DNA from: CAYIYO01 sp964367715
GTDB taxonomy: Bacteria > Chlamydiota > Chlamydiia > Chlamydiales > Criblamydiaceae
NCBI GenBank assembly: GCA_964367715.1
Contig: CAYIYO010000002.1
Location: 1 to 63,921, forward strand
Direction of reading: 5' to 3'
Length of the DNA: 63,921 nt
In this document: piece after piece, positions 52,496 through 61,809 of the stretch
How positions within the stretch are numbered: position 1 is the first letter of the stretch
How the letters are laid out: each line of letters starts with the position of its first letter
Made by a program: the position numbers and the translations under genes
Notes under the pieces: generated by a model
The model's database searches: none
Told to the model about the DNA's origin: nothing
The model's input: the letters and a program-made list of their open reading frames with translations, nothing else

Positions 52496-54787
52496 TTAGT
52501 AGGAATCAAAGGCGGCTCCATTTAGAGCATACGTTAAAAAGAGTTCTAGCTTTTGATTAAAGACCTCTTGAGTCGGATACTGAGCAGAAAGTTCCAGTTC
52601 AAAAGAGCATGTGTGCGCAACAGGCAAAGCTTCTTCACGATTATACGTTTGAATTATTAATGGCGTTTGGTTTCCTATGGCATTATTACCTGTCATAGCA
52701 TATACGAATTGGCGAAGCTGTTCCGAATCCGCTTCCTGAATCCATCTTACCAAAAAACCAATCGTCCGATCGTGATCTTGATCTGTAACATTTTCACCCT
52801 TTTCTGCAGAAATTGCATTGAGCACTGTGTTTGCATCCAATGCCCCTTGAATTCGTTCCATTAAGTTAGTTGTCTTGCAAATTAGATCCCACCCACTAGG
52901 TCCTAGAATCTGTTGCATTTCCTCTGCAATTATCTTTAGTGGATTTATTAGGGGATCAACACTTGCTTTTTTTAGGATATTATCAGCAAGACGAGTTCTA
53001 TTTGTTAAATCTTCAAAAAGCTTTTTTGCTTCTTCAACCGTCCAATCGGAATCAACGTCATACAAATATGCTGCGTTAATTAGTGTATCATCAGATAAAT
53101 TAGATAACGTTGTCTGGTCATGGCAAACAAACGCAACCTCAGCATTAATCCCCATTCGAATCAAATAGACCACAATTAGATCATCTTTATTTCCAATAAT
53201 TTCAGCAAGAGCTTCATAAAAAGTTTCAGGAAATACAAAGCCTGGTTTTAAGAAGGAGTTAGAGGGATAACAAAGAGCAAAGAGGCGCCCTAAAATTCGA
53301 TAAGCGATGGTGGACTCCTCATGAAAACTTACTTCAAGTGGCCATCCATATCTATTTTTTTGTAAACATGGTTGAACGGGCCATCCATTTTTATCTTTTT
53401 GTAAAGTTGTCTCTGTTTTCTCTTCACGAAATAATCCCAGCATTAAACGCGAAAGAAGGTCACGTCTTACCCCTCCTGCGTCTAGAGTTTCTAACTCCTC
53501 CCCATTTTGCATATAGATGATTTGAGGAAAAAGGTCATGATTAATAGGAAATGGGAGTTCTTCTAATAGGATTTCTCCTAATTCAAGTAATACTTTTCTA
53601 GGGTTGCTTGTAAGTTCGTCGACATCTACACGCATATAAAATTCTGTATAAGGAGCATCTAACTGAGTGATGATAACTTCGCTGTCTTCAGCAGTAATCG
53701 GTAGCATTCCTTCAAGGCCAAAGCATTCCGTGCAAATTAAGCTCTTACATTGAGGAATCTGTGCGGGGAGCCAGATTAAACTAGGGCATCTCAAGCAAGT
53801 AACTGTAAGAGCAGAGGGAAGTTCAGAAAGTATTCTTAAGTTATGACATTCGGCAAGATAAATTTCTTTACAGTTCGGAAGAGGGGGTAAAATTTTAATT
53901 TCATCGCAGTTATACAAGTGAAGTAAATGACAAGAAGCTAATGAAGAGGGGAGTTTTTTTGTTAAGCTCTCTTCAATAATTATATATCTAAAAGGAAACT
54001 CTGTTAATAAAGAATCAAGTTCGTTTGGTTTTATAGAAGAATCGAAGTAACCAAACAATAAATAAGGGTTTATGGTTATTAAATCTTGTGGAGAAATAAT
54101 ATCTTTTATTTGAGAATAATTATATTTTTTAAAAGATAAGTAATATCCGCAAATCAAAATTCGATTTTTAAACAAAAAACTTGTTTCGGAGAGAGAGTTT
54201 GATTCTAAAATTGAATGTAGATGCTTTTCCAAGGCTTTTTCTTCATTCCCATCTTCCTCGATTAAAGCGCTAGGATCATCAATAAAGGTATGAAAAAACT
54301 CTACAGTCGCGGGATCCAGAAGATTAAAAATTTCTCGGTAAGTAGAAGTTTCGTCCTTTGGAAGCTGTGCAAGTAACGCAGTTAATTGAATAACAGACTC
54401 ATCGGAAAGGGAAGAAATGGTTTTTTCTGTAAAATAATTTTTATTTTTTCGTAGCCATTCTATAATCACCTCAGTCTCGTCGTTATATGATCCAAAAAAA
54501 ATAACAGATAAATCATCAATTAATATTCCAATTATTCTCCCCATATAATTTATATAAATTGGATCGTCTGTTTCGAAAAGGCATTTAAACATTAGATTAG
54601 TGGTTATGGGATCGGAAAATAGCTTTGTTGCAAAACGATTTAATTGTTCGGGACCTTTTTCATCTATTTCTTTAAGGTTTTGAATAAAGTCCTTTACTAT
54701 TTGTTGAATAGGAGGGGCTGTCAAAGAAGGAGAATTTTCTGAATTTGTAATATTATAAGAGTTTGATGAACCTGAAATAGAAGACAT
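52496..54787 (-). CDS. HECT-type E3 ubiquitin ligase-like protein with LRR-like segment
   Basis: The protein has 763 residues. The C-terminal ~365 residues read as a eukaryote-type HECT domain. The N-lobe has NGEELETLDAGGVRRDLLSR (DAGG at 436-439) and AYRILGRLFALC with FPETFYEAL. The C-lobe has LRQFVYAMTGN and LPVAHTCSFELEL, whose Cys727 aligns with the catalytic Cys of LPxxHTCFNxLxLPxY and sits 36 residues from the end, as expected. Residues about 275-365 are LRR-like with Leu-Pro patterns (KLPSSLASCHLLHLYNC; LPPLPNCKEIYLAECHN), a plausible substrate-binding part. No signal peptide or membrane segment. The gene is AT-rich with an AT-only leader. HECT ligases transfer ubiquitin via a Cys thioester; bacteria lack ubiquitin, so the target is presumably in the host. 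Eukaryotic origin is inferred. Confidence 0.82.
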   Translation of the reverse strand: MSSISGSSNSYNITNSENSPSLTAPPIQQIVKDFIQNLKEIDEKGPEQLNRFATKLFSDPITTNLMFKCLFETDDPIYINYMGRIIGILIDDLSVIFFGSYNDETEVIIEWLRKNKNYFTEKTISSLSDESVIQLTALLAQLPKDETSTYREIFNLLDPATVEFFHTFIDDPSALIEEDGNEEKALEKHLHSILESNSLSETSFLFKNRILICGYYLSFKKYNYSQIKDIISPQDLITINPYLLFGYFDSSIKPNELDSLLTEFPFRYIIIEESLTKKLPSSLASCHLLHLYNCDEIKILPPLPNCKEIYLAECHNLRILSELPSALTVTCLRCPSLIWLPAQIPQCKSLICTECFGLEGMLPITAEDSEVIITQLDAPYTEFYMRVDVDELTSNPRKVLLELGEILLEELPFPINHDLFPQIIYMQNGEELETLDAGGVRRDLLSRLMLGLFREEKTETTLQKDKNGWPVQPCLQKNRYGWPLEVSFHEESTIAYRILGRLFALCYPSNSFLKPGFVFPETFYEALAEIIGNKDDLIVVYLIRMGINAEVAFVCHDQTTLSNLSDDTLINAAYLYDVDSDWTVEEAKKLFEDLTNRTRLADNILKKASVDPLINPLKIIAEEMQQILGPSGWDLICKTTNLMERIQGALDANTVLNAISAEKGENVTDQDHDRTIGFLVRWIQEADSEQLRQFVYAMTGNNAIGNQTPLIIQTYNREEALPVAHTCSFELELSAQYPTQEVFNQKLELFLTYALNGAAFDSY

Positions 54788-54904
54788 TTTTTATTAATTC
54801 CGATTAAAATTTTTAAATATTATAAATATTTTATATTATATTTATTTATATCTCAACAGAAATAAATTATTAAAAATGTTTTTATTATTTTGTTTGTAAA
54901 TAAA
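54788..54904. promoter_or_regulatory. AT-rich spacer upstream of the HECT gene
   Basis: This 117-bp spacer is nearly all A and T with several TATAAT-like strings and no clear Shine-Dalgarno next to the HECT ATG (only GGA about 13 bases upstream). It also separates the lolD 3' end from the HECT gene. The same style of leader precedes the giant gene at 12480-12593. No single promoter can be chosen. Confidence 0.35.
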
Positions 54905-55597
54905 TTATTGTATTTTATTTAGTGTGCCCGAATTTAGAATGTAGCGTTTGCTACAGAGAGCGGCAAGGGTGGTGTCGTGTGTGACTAGAACTAATGCCTT
55001 ATTCGGCTGTTTAGAGAAATTCAATAAAATTTTATGGATAATAGAAGCTGTTTCGTCATCGAGATTACCCGAAGGTTCGTCGGCAAAAATAAGGTCAGGA
55101 TTATTACAAAGGGAGCGCGCGATCGCCGTCCGTTGCTTTTCCCCGCCAGATAATAGCTTTGTGTTGAAGTGGGCCCGTGAAGTGAGCTCTACCTGCTCTA
55201 AAAGATCTAGTGCACGTAAATAGGCCGCACTACCAGGGCGTGTATCTTCTCTATTAATACGGGCAGGAATAAGCACATTTTCTAGGACGGTGTAATCTTC
55301 AAGTAGAAAATAGGACTGAAAAACAAAAGCAATTTCTTTTCTTCTTATTTCCGCGACATTAAAAGCCGTCACGTTTTGTCCTTTAATCCATAAGCTTCCT
55401 TCAGTCGCCTTCTCTAAGGTTCCCAAAATTTGCAATAAGGTGCTTTTCCCTTGGCCAGAGCGTCCAAGGATAGCAATGCTCTCCCCTCCGTGGACAGAAA
55501 GAGTGATCTCTTTTAAAATGTTAATTTTAAGAGGGTTGGTAAATGTTTTTTTTATTCCACTAGCTTCTAATAAAGGGAGTTGATCAGGGTGGCTCAT
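54905..55597 (-). CDS. lolD: Lipoprotein-releasing ABC ATPase LolD
   Basis: The ABC ATPase (about 230 residues) has Walker A GRSGQGKST, signature LLSGGEKQRTAIARS and Walker B DLIFADEPSGNLDD. The ATG at 55597 overlaps the lolC stop by 4 bp; an in-frame ATG at 55633 would overlap by 40 bp. It powers extraction of outer-membrane lipoproteins from the inner membrane together with LolC/E. Last gene of rpmG-lolC-lolD. Confidence 0.93.
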   Translation of the reverse strand: MSHPDQLPLLEASGIKKTFTNPLKINILKEITLSVHGGESIAILGRSGQGKSTLLQILGTLEKATEGSLWIKGQNVTAFNVAEIRRKEIAFVFQSYFLLEDYTVLENVLIPARINREDTRPGSAAYLRALDLLEQVELTSRAHFNTKLLSGGEKQRTAIARSLCNNPDLIFADEPSGNLDDETASIIHKILLNFSKQPNKALVLVTHDTTLAALCSKRYILNSGTLNKIQ

Positions 55598-57714
55598 TCT
55601 GCCCTCAATATTTCGGATGGTTTCAACAGGCATGCTTTAATTGCGGGAACGACCCCTGCGACCATCGACACAAAAGCAGTCATCCCAATCACAAAGATAA
55701 GAGCATCAACACTAAGGTCAGTAGGAAGGGTATCACCGAAAAAGGCAGGATTAAAGAGATCAAATCCTTGCGCGCGGCTAATAAGAGCGATGATGGCATC
55801 CAAATTCTTTAATGTAAGCACCGCTAATGATACTCCAATAAGGCTTCCAAGGAGTCCCATGATCACCCCGCAGATCCCAAAGATCGCTGCTATTGTCAAT
55901 GAGGTAGCCCCCATTGTACGCAAAATGCCAATCTCCATTTTCTTGTCATTTACAAGAATAATCAACATGGAAATAATATTTGAGCAGGCGACAATGATAA
56001 TCACAAACGAAATAAGGCTAAATAAATTTTTCTCGCTATGCAGCTGCTGAATGATGTCTTTGGTAAATTCATATTCGCGATAGGTTTCTACTTTGAAGTA
56101 AGGGAGAATACCTTCTTTCTCAAAAGCCCGTATCAATGCATATTTCACTTCATCTGCACGGCTAATCTCTTCAACACGTACATTAATACCATTGCCTGCG
56201 GTAGCATCATCTTGATTCTGAGCCGAACGCACCATTGCAGTTAAGCGCTGAGGCGCCAACACAAATTTTCCACCCATCGGAATGATGCCTGGATCATAAA
56301 AACCTGTCACAACAATTGGAAGGCGTTGCTCTTGAACCGAGCTTGCTGTAGGTGTCATATAAGAGAGGTATCCACGGTCTCCAACAAGAACGCCTGCATT
56401 TTTAAATGTCTTCGGTAATAAAACCCCATCACCGATAGAAGAGTCTCCAGGAAGTTGATATGTTCCTTTAACACGATAGAGCCATGAAGGAGAAGTAGAA
56501 GGGGAATCTTCGAACAAACGCGTGGCATCAGCAGTGGCGATATGGAGTCCTCTCATCGGAACTTTTCCTTTCACTGCATTTCCCTGAAGAGTAAAGGTGA
56601 CATCAAACAGGACTTGAGACGGGCGCACCGCTTTGGGAAGAGAGTTTTTGTCCAGTATCGCGTTAAAAGTCATTTTTCCTGCGAGATACACCGCTGTAGG
56701 GAAGTTTTTCGTCGGAGCTTCGCTTTCAACCGATTGAACAATCCCTTTTGTGAGATCAATGGACACAGGGAGCGCACTCACCCCTTTGTGGCGCCAAAAA
56801 GCAATCAACGAAGGAATCTCTATAGCTTCCGAAGGAACAATAAATTTGCGAATGTTTCCGCCCTCGTAGAGTCCGACTCCTTTCAAGATTGTTTTTTCTT
56901 GAGGGAGTAGCTCTTTAGGAATCAGCCAGCCCTGCTCGCTAGTGGATAATGTTTTAACATGAACAAAACTAAAGAAATCTTTTGTTTTTTCGTTTGCGCG
57001 TTGAGAGTCTAAGCGTAGAACGGAGTCCGGATTGTCCTCTTGGATATTATCAGACCCGACCGTTAACATGTTCAACACATTATTGAGGTCGTCTGCATTC
57101 AAAGGCATAATCGCATGTTGAAGGAGAGTGCTGTCCGGATCAAACGAGCCGAGATAGGCGCTTTGAGAAAGGAAGCTTTGGTTTTGTGCGCCATCGAGTC
57201 GAGGGGATGTTTCTGTGGGCAAGTCGCGCAACAGGCGTAAGCGGAGGTTACCAAACGTCACTTCATAGTCTTGGGCGCTGATACCCGGAATTTTTTCTAC
57301 TTCAGCAAAGGCGACTTTAATCGGATCCTTCACATTCCCTTTTTCGTCCAATAGGGCAGGAGGCCAAGTAGAAGGAATTTCTTCATCCGTTAGTGGATCA
57401 TAAGGATCTGTGGTAGCGGCAGTGCGTTTTTCTGCAATCGACTTAGTGCTGTAGTCGGAAGCAGCGCTGATGCCATCAACGCGGTAGTAGTAGGAGTGAT
57501 AATAGGCTTCTGTCGGGGTGATTCGGACGGGGGCGGTGAGTGCGATGAGTTTTTGTACCCAGTTTTTTTCAAGACCGTGGGTCACAGAGAAAAAAACGAC
57601 GATCAGCCAAACAACGAGGGCGATGACGAGGATAGAGATTAAACTAATAATTGAAACAGAAAGCTGTCGCCATCGGGGAGTCAGGTATTTGAGGGCGACA
57701 GACAGTTCTAGCAT
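55594..57714 (-). CDS. lolC: Lipoprotein-releasing permease LolC/E-like, enlarged
   Basis: The 706-residue permease has one N-terminal membrane helix (about 18-42), a large extracytoplasmic region and a C-terminal FtsX/MacB membrane domain (about 575-700, containing NDKKMEIGILRTMGATSLTI). E. coli LolC and LolE have about 400-415 residues, so the extracytoplasmic part is about 300 residues longer. Only one such gene lies next to lolD, so it may work as a homodimer (LolF-like). The rpmG neighbour matches my memory of Chlamydia (CT150-CT152). Confidence 0.88.
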   Translation of the reverse strand: MLELSVALKYLTPRWRQLSVSIISLISILVIALVVWLIVVFFSVTHGLEKNWVQKLIALTAPVRITPTEAYYHSYYYRVDGISAASDYSTKSIAEKRTAATTDPYDPLTDEEIPSTWPPALLDEKGNVKDPIKVAFAEVEKIPGISAQDYEVTFGNLRLRLLRDLPTETSPRLDGAQNQSFLSQSAYLGSFDPDSTLLQHAIMPLNADDLNNVLNMLTVGSDNIQEDNPDSVLRLDSQRANEKTKDFFSFVHVKTLSTSEQGWLIPKELLPQEKTILKGVGLYEGGNIRKFIVPSEAIEIPSLIAFWRHKGVSALPVSIDLTKGIVQSVESEAPTKNFPTAVYLAGKMTFNAILDKNSLPKAVRPSQVLFDVTFTLQGNAVKGKVPMRGLHIATADATRLFEDSPSTSPSWLYRVKGTYQLPGDSSIGDGVLLPKTFKNAGVLVGDRGYLSYMTPTASSVQEQRLPIVVTGFYDPGIIPMGGKFVLAPQRLTAMVRSAQNQDDATAGNGINVRVEEISRADEVKYALIRAFEKEGILPYFKVETYREYEFTKDIIQQLHSEKNLFSLISFVIIIVACSNIISMLIILVNDKKMEIGILRTMGATSLTIAAIFGICGVIMGLLGSLIGVSLAVLTLKNLDAIIALISRAQGFDLFNPAFFGDTLPTDLSVDALIFVIGMTAFVSMVAGVVPAIKACLLKPSEILRAE

Positions 57715-57717
57715 AAA

Positions 57718-57873
57718 TTATTTTGTCTCTTTGAACTCACAGTGCTCTCTGATTGTTGGGTCGTATTTTTTAATAGCGATACGATCAGGGCTGTTCGTCT
57801 TGTTCTTTACAGTGTAATAATAGAAGTTACTCTTAGAACTTTTCAATTTAATTTTTTCGCGTTTGCTGGCCAT
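57718..57873 (-). CDS. rpmG: 50S ribosomal protein L33
   Basis: A 51-residue L33 too short for routine frame-finding is clear on translation: MASKREKIKLKSSKSNFYYY, then TVKNKTNSPDRIAIKKYDPT and a short Lys-rich end. It belongs to the large ribosomal subunit. Only one Cys remains, so it is a zinc-free version. It lies 3 bp upstream of lolC and is probably co-transcribed with it. Confidence 0.95.
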   Translation of the reverse strand: MASKREKIKLKSSKSNFYYYTVKNKTNSPDRIAIKKYDPTIREHCEFKETK

Positions 57874-57959
57874 TGGGCTTCTCCATAGGGTAATAAATGA
57901 TTCAAAGCTTAGATTATATCTTTATTCCTTGATATTTTTCAAGGATTTGTCGGTTAAAA

Positions 57960-58979
57960 TTAGAATAAAAGTGTGGGGAGGGCTTCGACATCCAAGGAAT
58001 CCCCCCCTTTTTTTGCACAATACTGGTGAAAACCCAGTCCAGCGATCATTGCCGCATTATCCAGCGACAACCCCGCTGCAGGCCAAACAAAGATCAAATC
58101 CGGCGCCGCTTCCGCAAATAATTGCCTCAATGCTAAATTATTTGTTACACCACCTCCAAAAAGGATCGTCGAACATCCATTTCGTCGTGCAGAAGCCACC
58201 GTTTTTTCCACTAAATCAGTAAAAGCGGTCTGCTGAAAAGAAGCCGAGACATCACATTTTTCTTGATGCGTAAAATCCTCACGCAACTCCGCTCGGAAAT
58301 TCTGCCCTTTTAATGTATAAAGAACGGCTGTTTTGAGTCCACTATAAGAAAAATCATGCGGCCGCTCTTTGACGCGTCCCGCTTTCAATGGATACGCCTT
58401 AGGATTTCCCTCTTTTGCCAATTGCTCGATCAATGGGCCTCCAGGATAGGGGAGTCCTAATGCCTTTGCCACCTTATCAAAGGCTTCTCCAATCGCATCA
58501 TCCACAGTTCGCGCCACAACGGTATAAGTACTAAAGGATTCCATCAAAAGGAGAGCCGTATGCCCTCCAGAAAAGACGGCGCCAAGGCAAGGAAATCCAT
58601 GGGAGGCACGAGACGACATCACCGCCGCATATAAATGCGCCTCAACGTGATTCACAGCAACAAAAGGGATTCCCAACGCAAGCGCCAAGCTTTTAGCTGT
58701 GTTTAATCCGACAAGGAGAGCGCCAATCAGCCCCGGTGCATGCGCAACAGAAATAAGATCAATGTCTTCTAGGGTAATATTCGCTTCTTTTAGCGCTTGA
58801 TCGATGACAGGGATAATCGCTTCCGCATGCTGCCGAGAGGCAATTTCTGGAACCACCCCTCCAAACACTTCGTGAAGTGCCGCTTGGGAGGCGATAACAT
58901 TAGAAAGGATCTCTCTTCCATCACGAACAATCGCACATGCCGTTTCATCACACGAACTTTCAATCCCCAGCACTAACAT
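57960..58979 (-). CDS. tsaD: tRNA N6-adenosine threonylcarbamoyltransferase TsaD
   Basis: The 339-residue TsaD/Gcp protein has the ASKHA start GIESSCDETACAIV, GGVVPEIASRQH, the metal-binding HVEAHLYA (His-x-Glu-x-His), FSGGHTALL and the C-terminal LFGGGVTNNLALRQ with SLDNAAMIA. It completes threonylcarbamoylation of A37 in ANN-decoding tRNAs with TsaB, TsaC and TsaE. It starts opposite a 163-bp spacer that holds a short repeat pair. Confidence 0.97.
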   Translation of the reverse strand: MLVLGIESSCDETACAIVRDGREILSNVIASQAALHEVFGGVVPEIASRQHAEAIIPVIDQALKEANITLEDIDLISVAHAPGLIGALLVGLNTAKSLALALGIPFVAVNHVEAHLYAAVMSSRASHGFPCLGAVFSGGHTALLLMESFSTYTVVARTVDDAIGEAFDKVAKALGLPYPGGPLIEQLAKEGNPKAYPLKAGRVKERPHDFSYSGLKTAVLYTLKGQNFRAELREDFTHQEKCDVSASFQQTAFTDLVEKTVASARRNGCSTILFGGGVTNNLALRQLFAEAAPDLIFVWPAAGLSLDNAAMIAGLGFHQYCAKKGGDSLDVEALPTLLF

Positions 58980-59044
58980 CTTTTTTTAAACCTCATCGCA
59001 TTCTGCGTAAGTATTCTATGCTAAACTAAGCAAGATAACAAGAT

Positions 59045-59140
59045 GAAAAAATTAACAACCACAGAGCCCGCAGAGCGCGCACAAAGAAAGAGAAAAAACA
59101 GATGCATCAACATTGTCTGTGAGTTCTTTGGTAAATTAAA
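59045..59140. repeat. Inverted pair of CTCTGTG short repeats between pgl and tsaD
   Basis: ACCACAGAGCCCGCAGAGCG at about 59058 is the inverted form of the short repeat, and TGTCTGTGAGTTCTTTGGTA at about 59114 is a diverged direct form. Together they form an imperfect inverted repeat around 59087-59112. The spacer 58980-59142 contains no gene. Confidence 0.6.
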
Positions 59141-59142
59141 AA

Positions 59143-59898
59143 TTAAAGAAACGATGCGGCCGCATCATCTAAGATCCATAATGCCTTATTAGAAGCGGTC
59201 CCAACGCGTTGTGCGGGTAATATGTCCGGATCATAGGGACCCCCCAATACCTGCTTGACGATAGCCGCCTTGTCTTTACCTAAGGCGTAGACGACAATTT
59301 GCAGGGCCTCATTAATGCACTTAAAAGTCAGAGTCATGCGCCATGTTTCCTTTTCTGGAACATAATTGGAAGCCACAAGTTGCTCAGAAGCCTGTAAGGC
59401 ATGCGTTTTAGGAAACAAAGAAGCAGTGTGTCCATCTTCCCCCACACCAAGCATGATAAAATCGAACGGCCGATTTTTCAATGTCATTAAAATTTTTTCT
59501 TCGTATTTTTTAGCATATTTAGTTGTATCGTCTTCAGCCTGCATCCGAAACACATTTTCTTTGGGAATAGGAAGAGAGGCAAATCCGGCCTTCATGGCCA
59601 TTGCATAATTGCTTTGCGGATCTTCCGGCGGCACACTCCGCTCGTCACTCCAAAAAAGAAAAACACGGTCCCACCTCACATTTTTAGACTGCGGAGAGGT
59701 CGCTATTTTTTCAAAAATTGCCTTGGGCGTGCTTCCTCCGGACAAAGCAATTGAAAAAAAATCGTTTTCTCGAATTGCTTTAAACGCATTTTCAAAAAAG
59801 TTTTTTACGCAAAAGTTGAGGGTAGTCTCTTTATCCCCCGGTACCACAATATTACGACGGTCATCATAAGCGCGAATTATCGTTTTCTCTGGCATCAT
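59143..59898 (-). CDS. pgl: 6-phosphogluconolactonase
   Basis: This DevB-type enzyme (about 251 residues) has FFSIALSGGSTPKAIFEKI, WSDERSVPPEDPQSNYAMA, LGVGEDGHTASLFP and a C-terminal VGTASNKALWIL. It hydrolyses 6-phosphogluconolactone in the oxidative pentose phosphate pathway. The ATG at 59898 overlaps the zwf stop by 4 bp. I recall the same zwf-devB pair in Chlamydia (CT185-CT186). Confidence 0.95.
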   Translation of the reverse strand: MMPEKTIIRAYDDRRNIVVPGDKETTLNFCVKNFFENAFKAIRENDFFSIALSGGSTPKAIFEKIATSPQSKNVRWDRVFLFWSDERSVPPEDPQSNYAMAMKAGFASLPIPKENVFRMQAEDDTTKYAKKYEEKILMTLKNRPFDFIMLGVGEDGHTASLFPKTHALQASEQLVASNYVPEKETWRMTLTFKCINEALQIVVYALGKDKAAIVKQVLGGPYDPDILPAQRVGTASNKALWILDDAAASFL

Positions 59899-61445
59899 GT
59901 CGTTTTCCAATCGCATCCGTGTTTCAAAAAAAGCTTATTCGCTTCTTCTGGACCCCATGATCCCGCAGGATAATTAGGAAATTCTGTTTTGCGCGTCTTT
60001 GCCCAGTAATCAAGAATCGGTGTAAAGAGTTTCCATGAGGCAATCACTTCATCGACACGCGCAAATAGTGTGCTATCTCCCGACATACAATCACATAAAA
60101 GGCGCTCATATGCTTCAGGGGAGTGTGCCCCGAAGTATGTATCATATTGGAAGTCCATTTTAACAAGTTGGATGGGGCTATTAGGTCCCGGCACCTTACA
60201 ATTCATTTGAAGAGAAATTCCTTCATTGGGCTGAATCCGTATGACCAACACATTCGCCTCAACTTTACGTCCCGTATTTTGAAAAAGAAATCCCGGCGCA
60301 TTTTTGAAAGTGATCGCAATTTCCGTCACACGTTTAGGCATCCGCTTTCCTGCTCGTAAAAAGAAGGGGACACCGACCCATCGCCAACTATCAATAAATA
60401 ATTCTAACGCAACATAGGTTTCTACGTTTGAAGTAGGAGAAACGTTATCTTCTTCGCGATACCCTTTCACCGGTTCATTTTTGACCACTCCAGGACCGTA
60501 CTGTCCACGCGTGATATAGCTATCAATATCTTGCTCTGCGAAAGGCCGAATGGATTCCATCACTTTAATTTTTTCATTGTGAATCGCTTCAGCCTTAAAG
60601 CTCGAAGGGGGCTCCATTCCTACCAACGTAAGAAGTTGCATCATATGATTTTGGACAATATCGCGCAGCATCCCCGCCTCTTCCCAAAGGCGTCCTCGCG
60701 TGCCAATTCCAATGTCTTCTGCAACGGTGATTTGGACGTTTTCGATGTGATGATTATTCCAAATCGATTCAAAGATAGGATTACTAAAGCGGAACATCAA
60801 CAAGTTTTGTACGGTCTCTTTTCCTAGATAGTGGTCAATACGATAGATTTGACTTTCATCGAGATATTCTGAAATTTCTTTCTGTAAAGAGATCGCAGAA
60901 GAAAGATCGTGCCCAAATGGTTTTTCTATAATGACCCGCGACCATTTGTCTTGTATGGCGGCAACATTATACAGTAAGTGGTGAGCGTGAAGCTTTTTGA
61001 TGATTTCTGGAAAAAAGCTGGGCTGCGTTGATAGATAATAAACGCGATTTCCTTTAGTCCCAAATTTTTCGTCCAACTCCTTGAGCCGTACATTCAAGGA
61101 CTCATAACCTCGATCATCGTCAAATTCTGAACGATGATAAAAAAGGCGCTCGCTAAAATCTTTCCAAACCTCTGGTTTAACAGGCTTTTTTCTCGAAAAT
61201 TCATTGACCGCAGCATGCATCTCTTCACGAAACTGTGCGTCAGTTTTGTCGCGTCGAGCGAATCCCACACAAGCGAAATTTTGTGGTAGCTGGCCGTTAT
61301 TTAATAGGTTATATAGAGCAGGGATAAGCTTACGTGAGGTAAGGTCTCCTGTCGCGCCAAAGATGACCATGACGCAAGCATCAGGACTTTTATTCTGACG
61401 ATCATCATTTGACGAATGTAGTTCTAAGGGGGAGTTTGTGATCAT
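59895..61445 (-). CDS. zwf: Glucose-6-phosphate 1-dehydrogenase
   Basis: The 516-residue G6PD has the NADP motif IFGATGDLTSRKLIPALY, the active-site RIDHYLGKETVQNLL, VRGQYGP-like ITRGQYGPG and FFLRAGKRMPKR. It makes NADPH and 6-phosphogluconolactone, which the downstream coupled pgl then hydrolyses. Two genes, one operon. Confidence 0.97.
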   Translation of the reverse strand: MITNSPLELHSSNDDRQNKSPDACVMVIFGATGDLTSRKLIPALYNLLNNGQLPQNFACVGFARRDKTDAQFREEMHAAVNEFSRKKPVKPEVWKDFSERLFYHRSEFDDDRGYESLNVRLKELDEKFGTKGNRVYYLSTQPSFFPEIIKKLHAHHLLYNVAAIQDKWSRVIIEKPFGHDLSSAISLQKEISEYLDESQIYRIDHYLGKETVQNLLMFRFSNPIFESIWNNHHIENVQITVAEDIGIGTRGRLWEEAGMLRDIVQNHMMQLLTLVGMEPPSSFKAEAIHNEKIKVMESIRPFAEQDIDSYITRGQYGPGVVKNEPVKGYREEDNVSPTSNVETYVALELFIDSWRWVGVPFFLRAGKRMPKRVTEIAITFKNAPGFLFQNTGRKVEANVLVIRIQPNEGISLQMNCKVPGPNSPIQLVKMDFQYDTYFGAHSPEAYERLLCDCMSGDSTLFARVDEVIASWKLFTPILDYWAKTRKTEFPNYPAGSWGPEEANKLFLKHGCDWKTT

Positions 61446-61534
61446 GTCCCTATCCTACAGGATTTTTAGATGCAAATCTAGGTATGCTAAAAAAATAATA
61501 TAAATTATTGATGGATAGCGGTTTGGAGTTTTTT

Positions 61535-61726
61535 TTATCGTCGAAAAGTTAAAATGCAAAGACGCAACATTATATAAGTTCCCCAAACCAACCCCGCCGC
61601 AATCGCCGCGGCAAGTCCACTATACAGAAACAACGCTGTGTCACTATAGAAAAGAAAAAAACTAAAAATAAAGAAAAGAATCGCAATAAAAAAACTTGTT
61701 TTATCCACTAATTGAAATTGTGCCAT
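61535..61726 (-). CDS. Small two-helix membrane protein, 63 residues
   Basis: This very hydrophobic small protein has two membrane segments (FFIAILFFIFSFFLFYSD; LFLYSGLAAAIAAGLVWGTY) and a basic C-terminus. GAGGA 4-8 bases before the ATG supports translation. No named family is recognised. It lies between zwf and the divergent TPR gene. Confidence 0.55.
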   Translation of the reverse strand: MAQFQLVDKTSFFIAILFFIFSFFLFYSDTALFLYSGLAAAIAAGLVWGTYIMLRLCILTFRR

Positions 61727-61809
61727 AAGTCCTCAAGGTTCCGTATTTAAATTATGTACCCGATCAATTAAAACTCATCAAGAAAAAATTTTATATCGCT
61801 ATTTTTATC

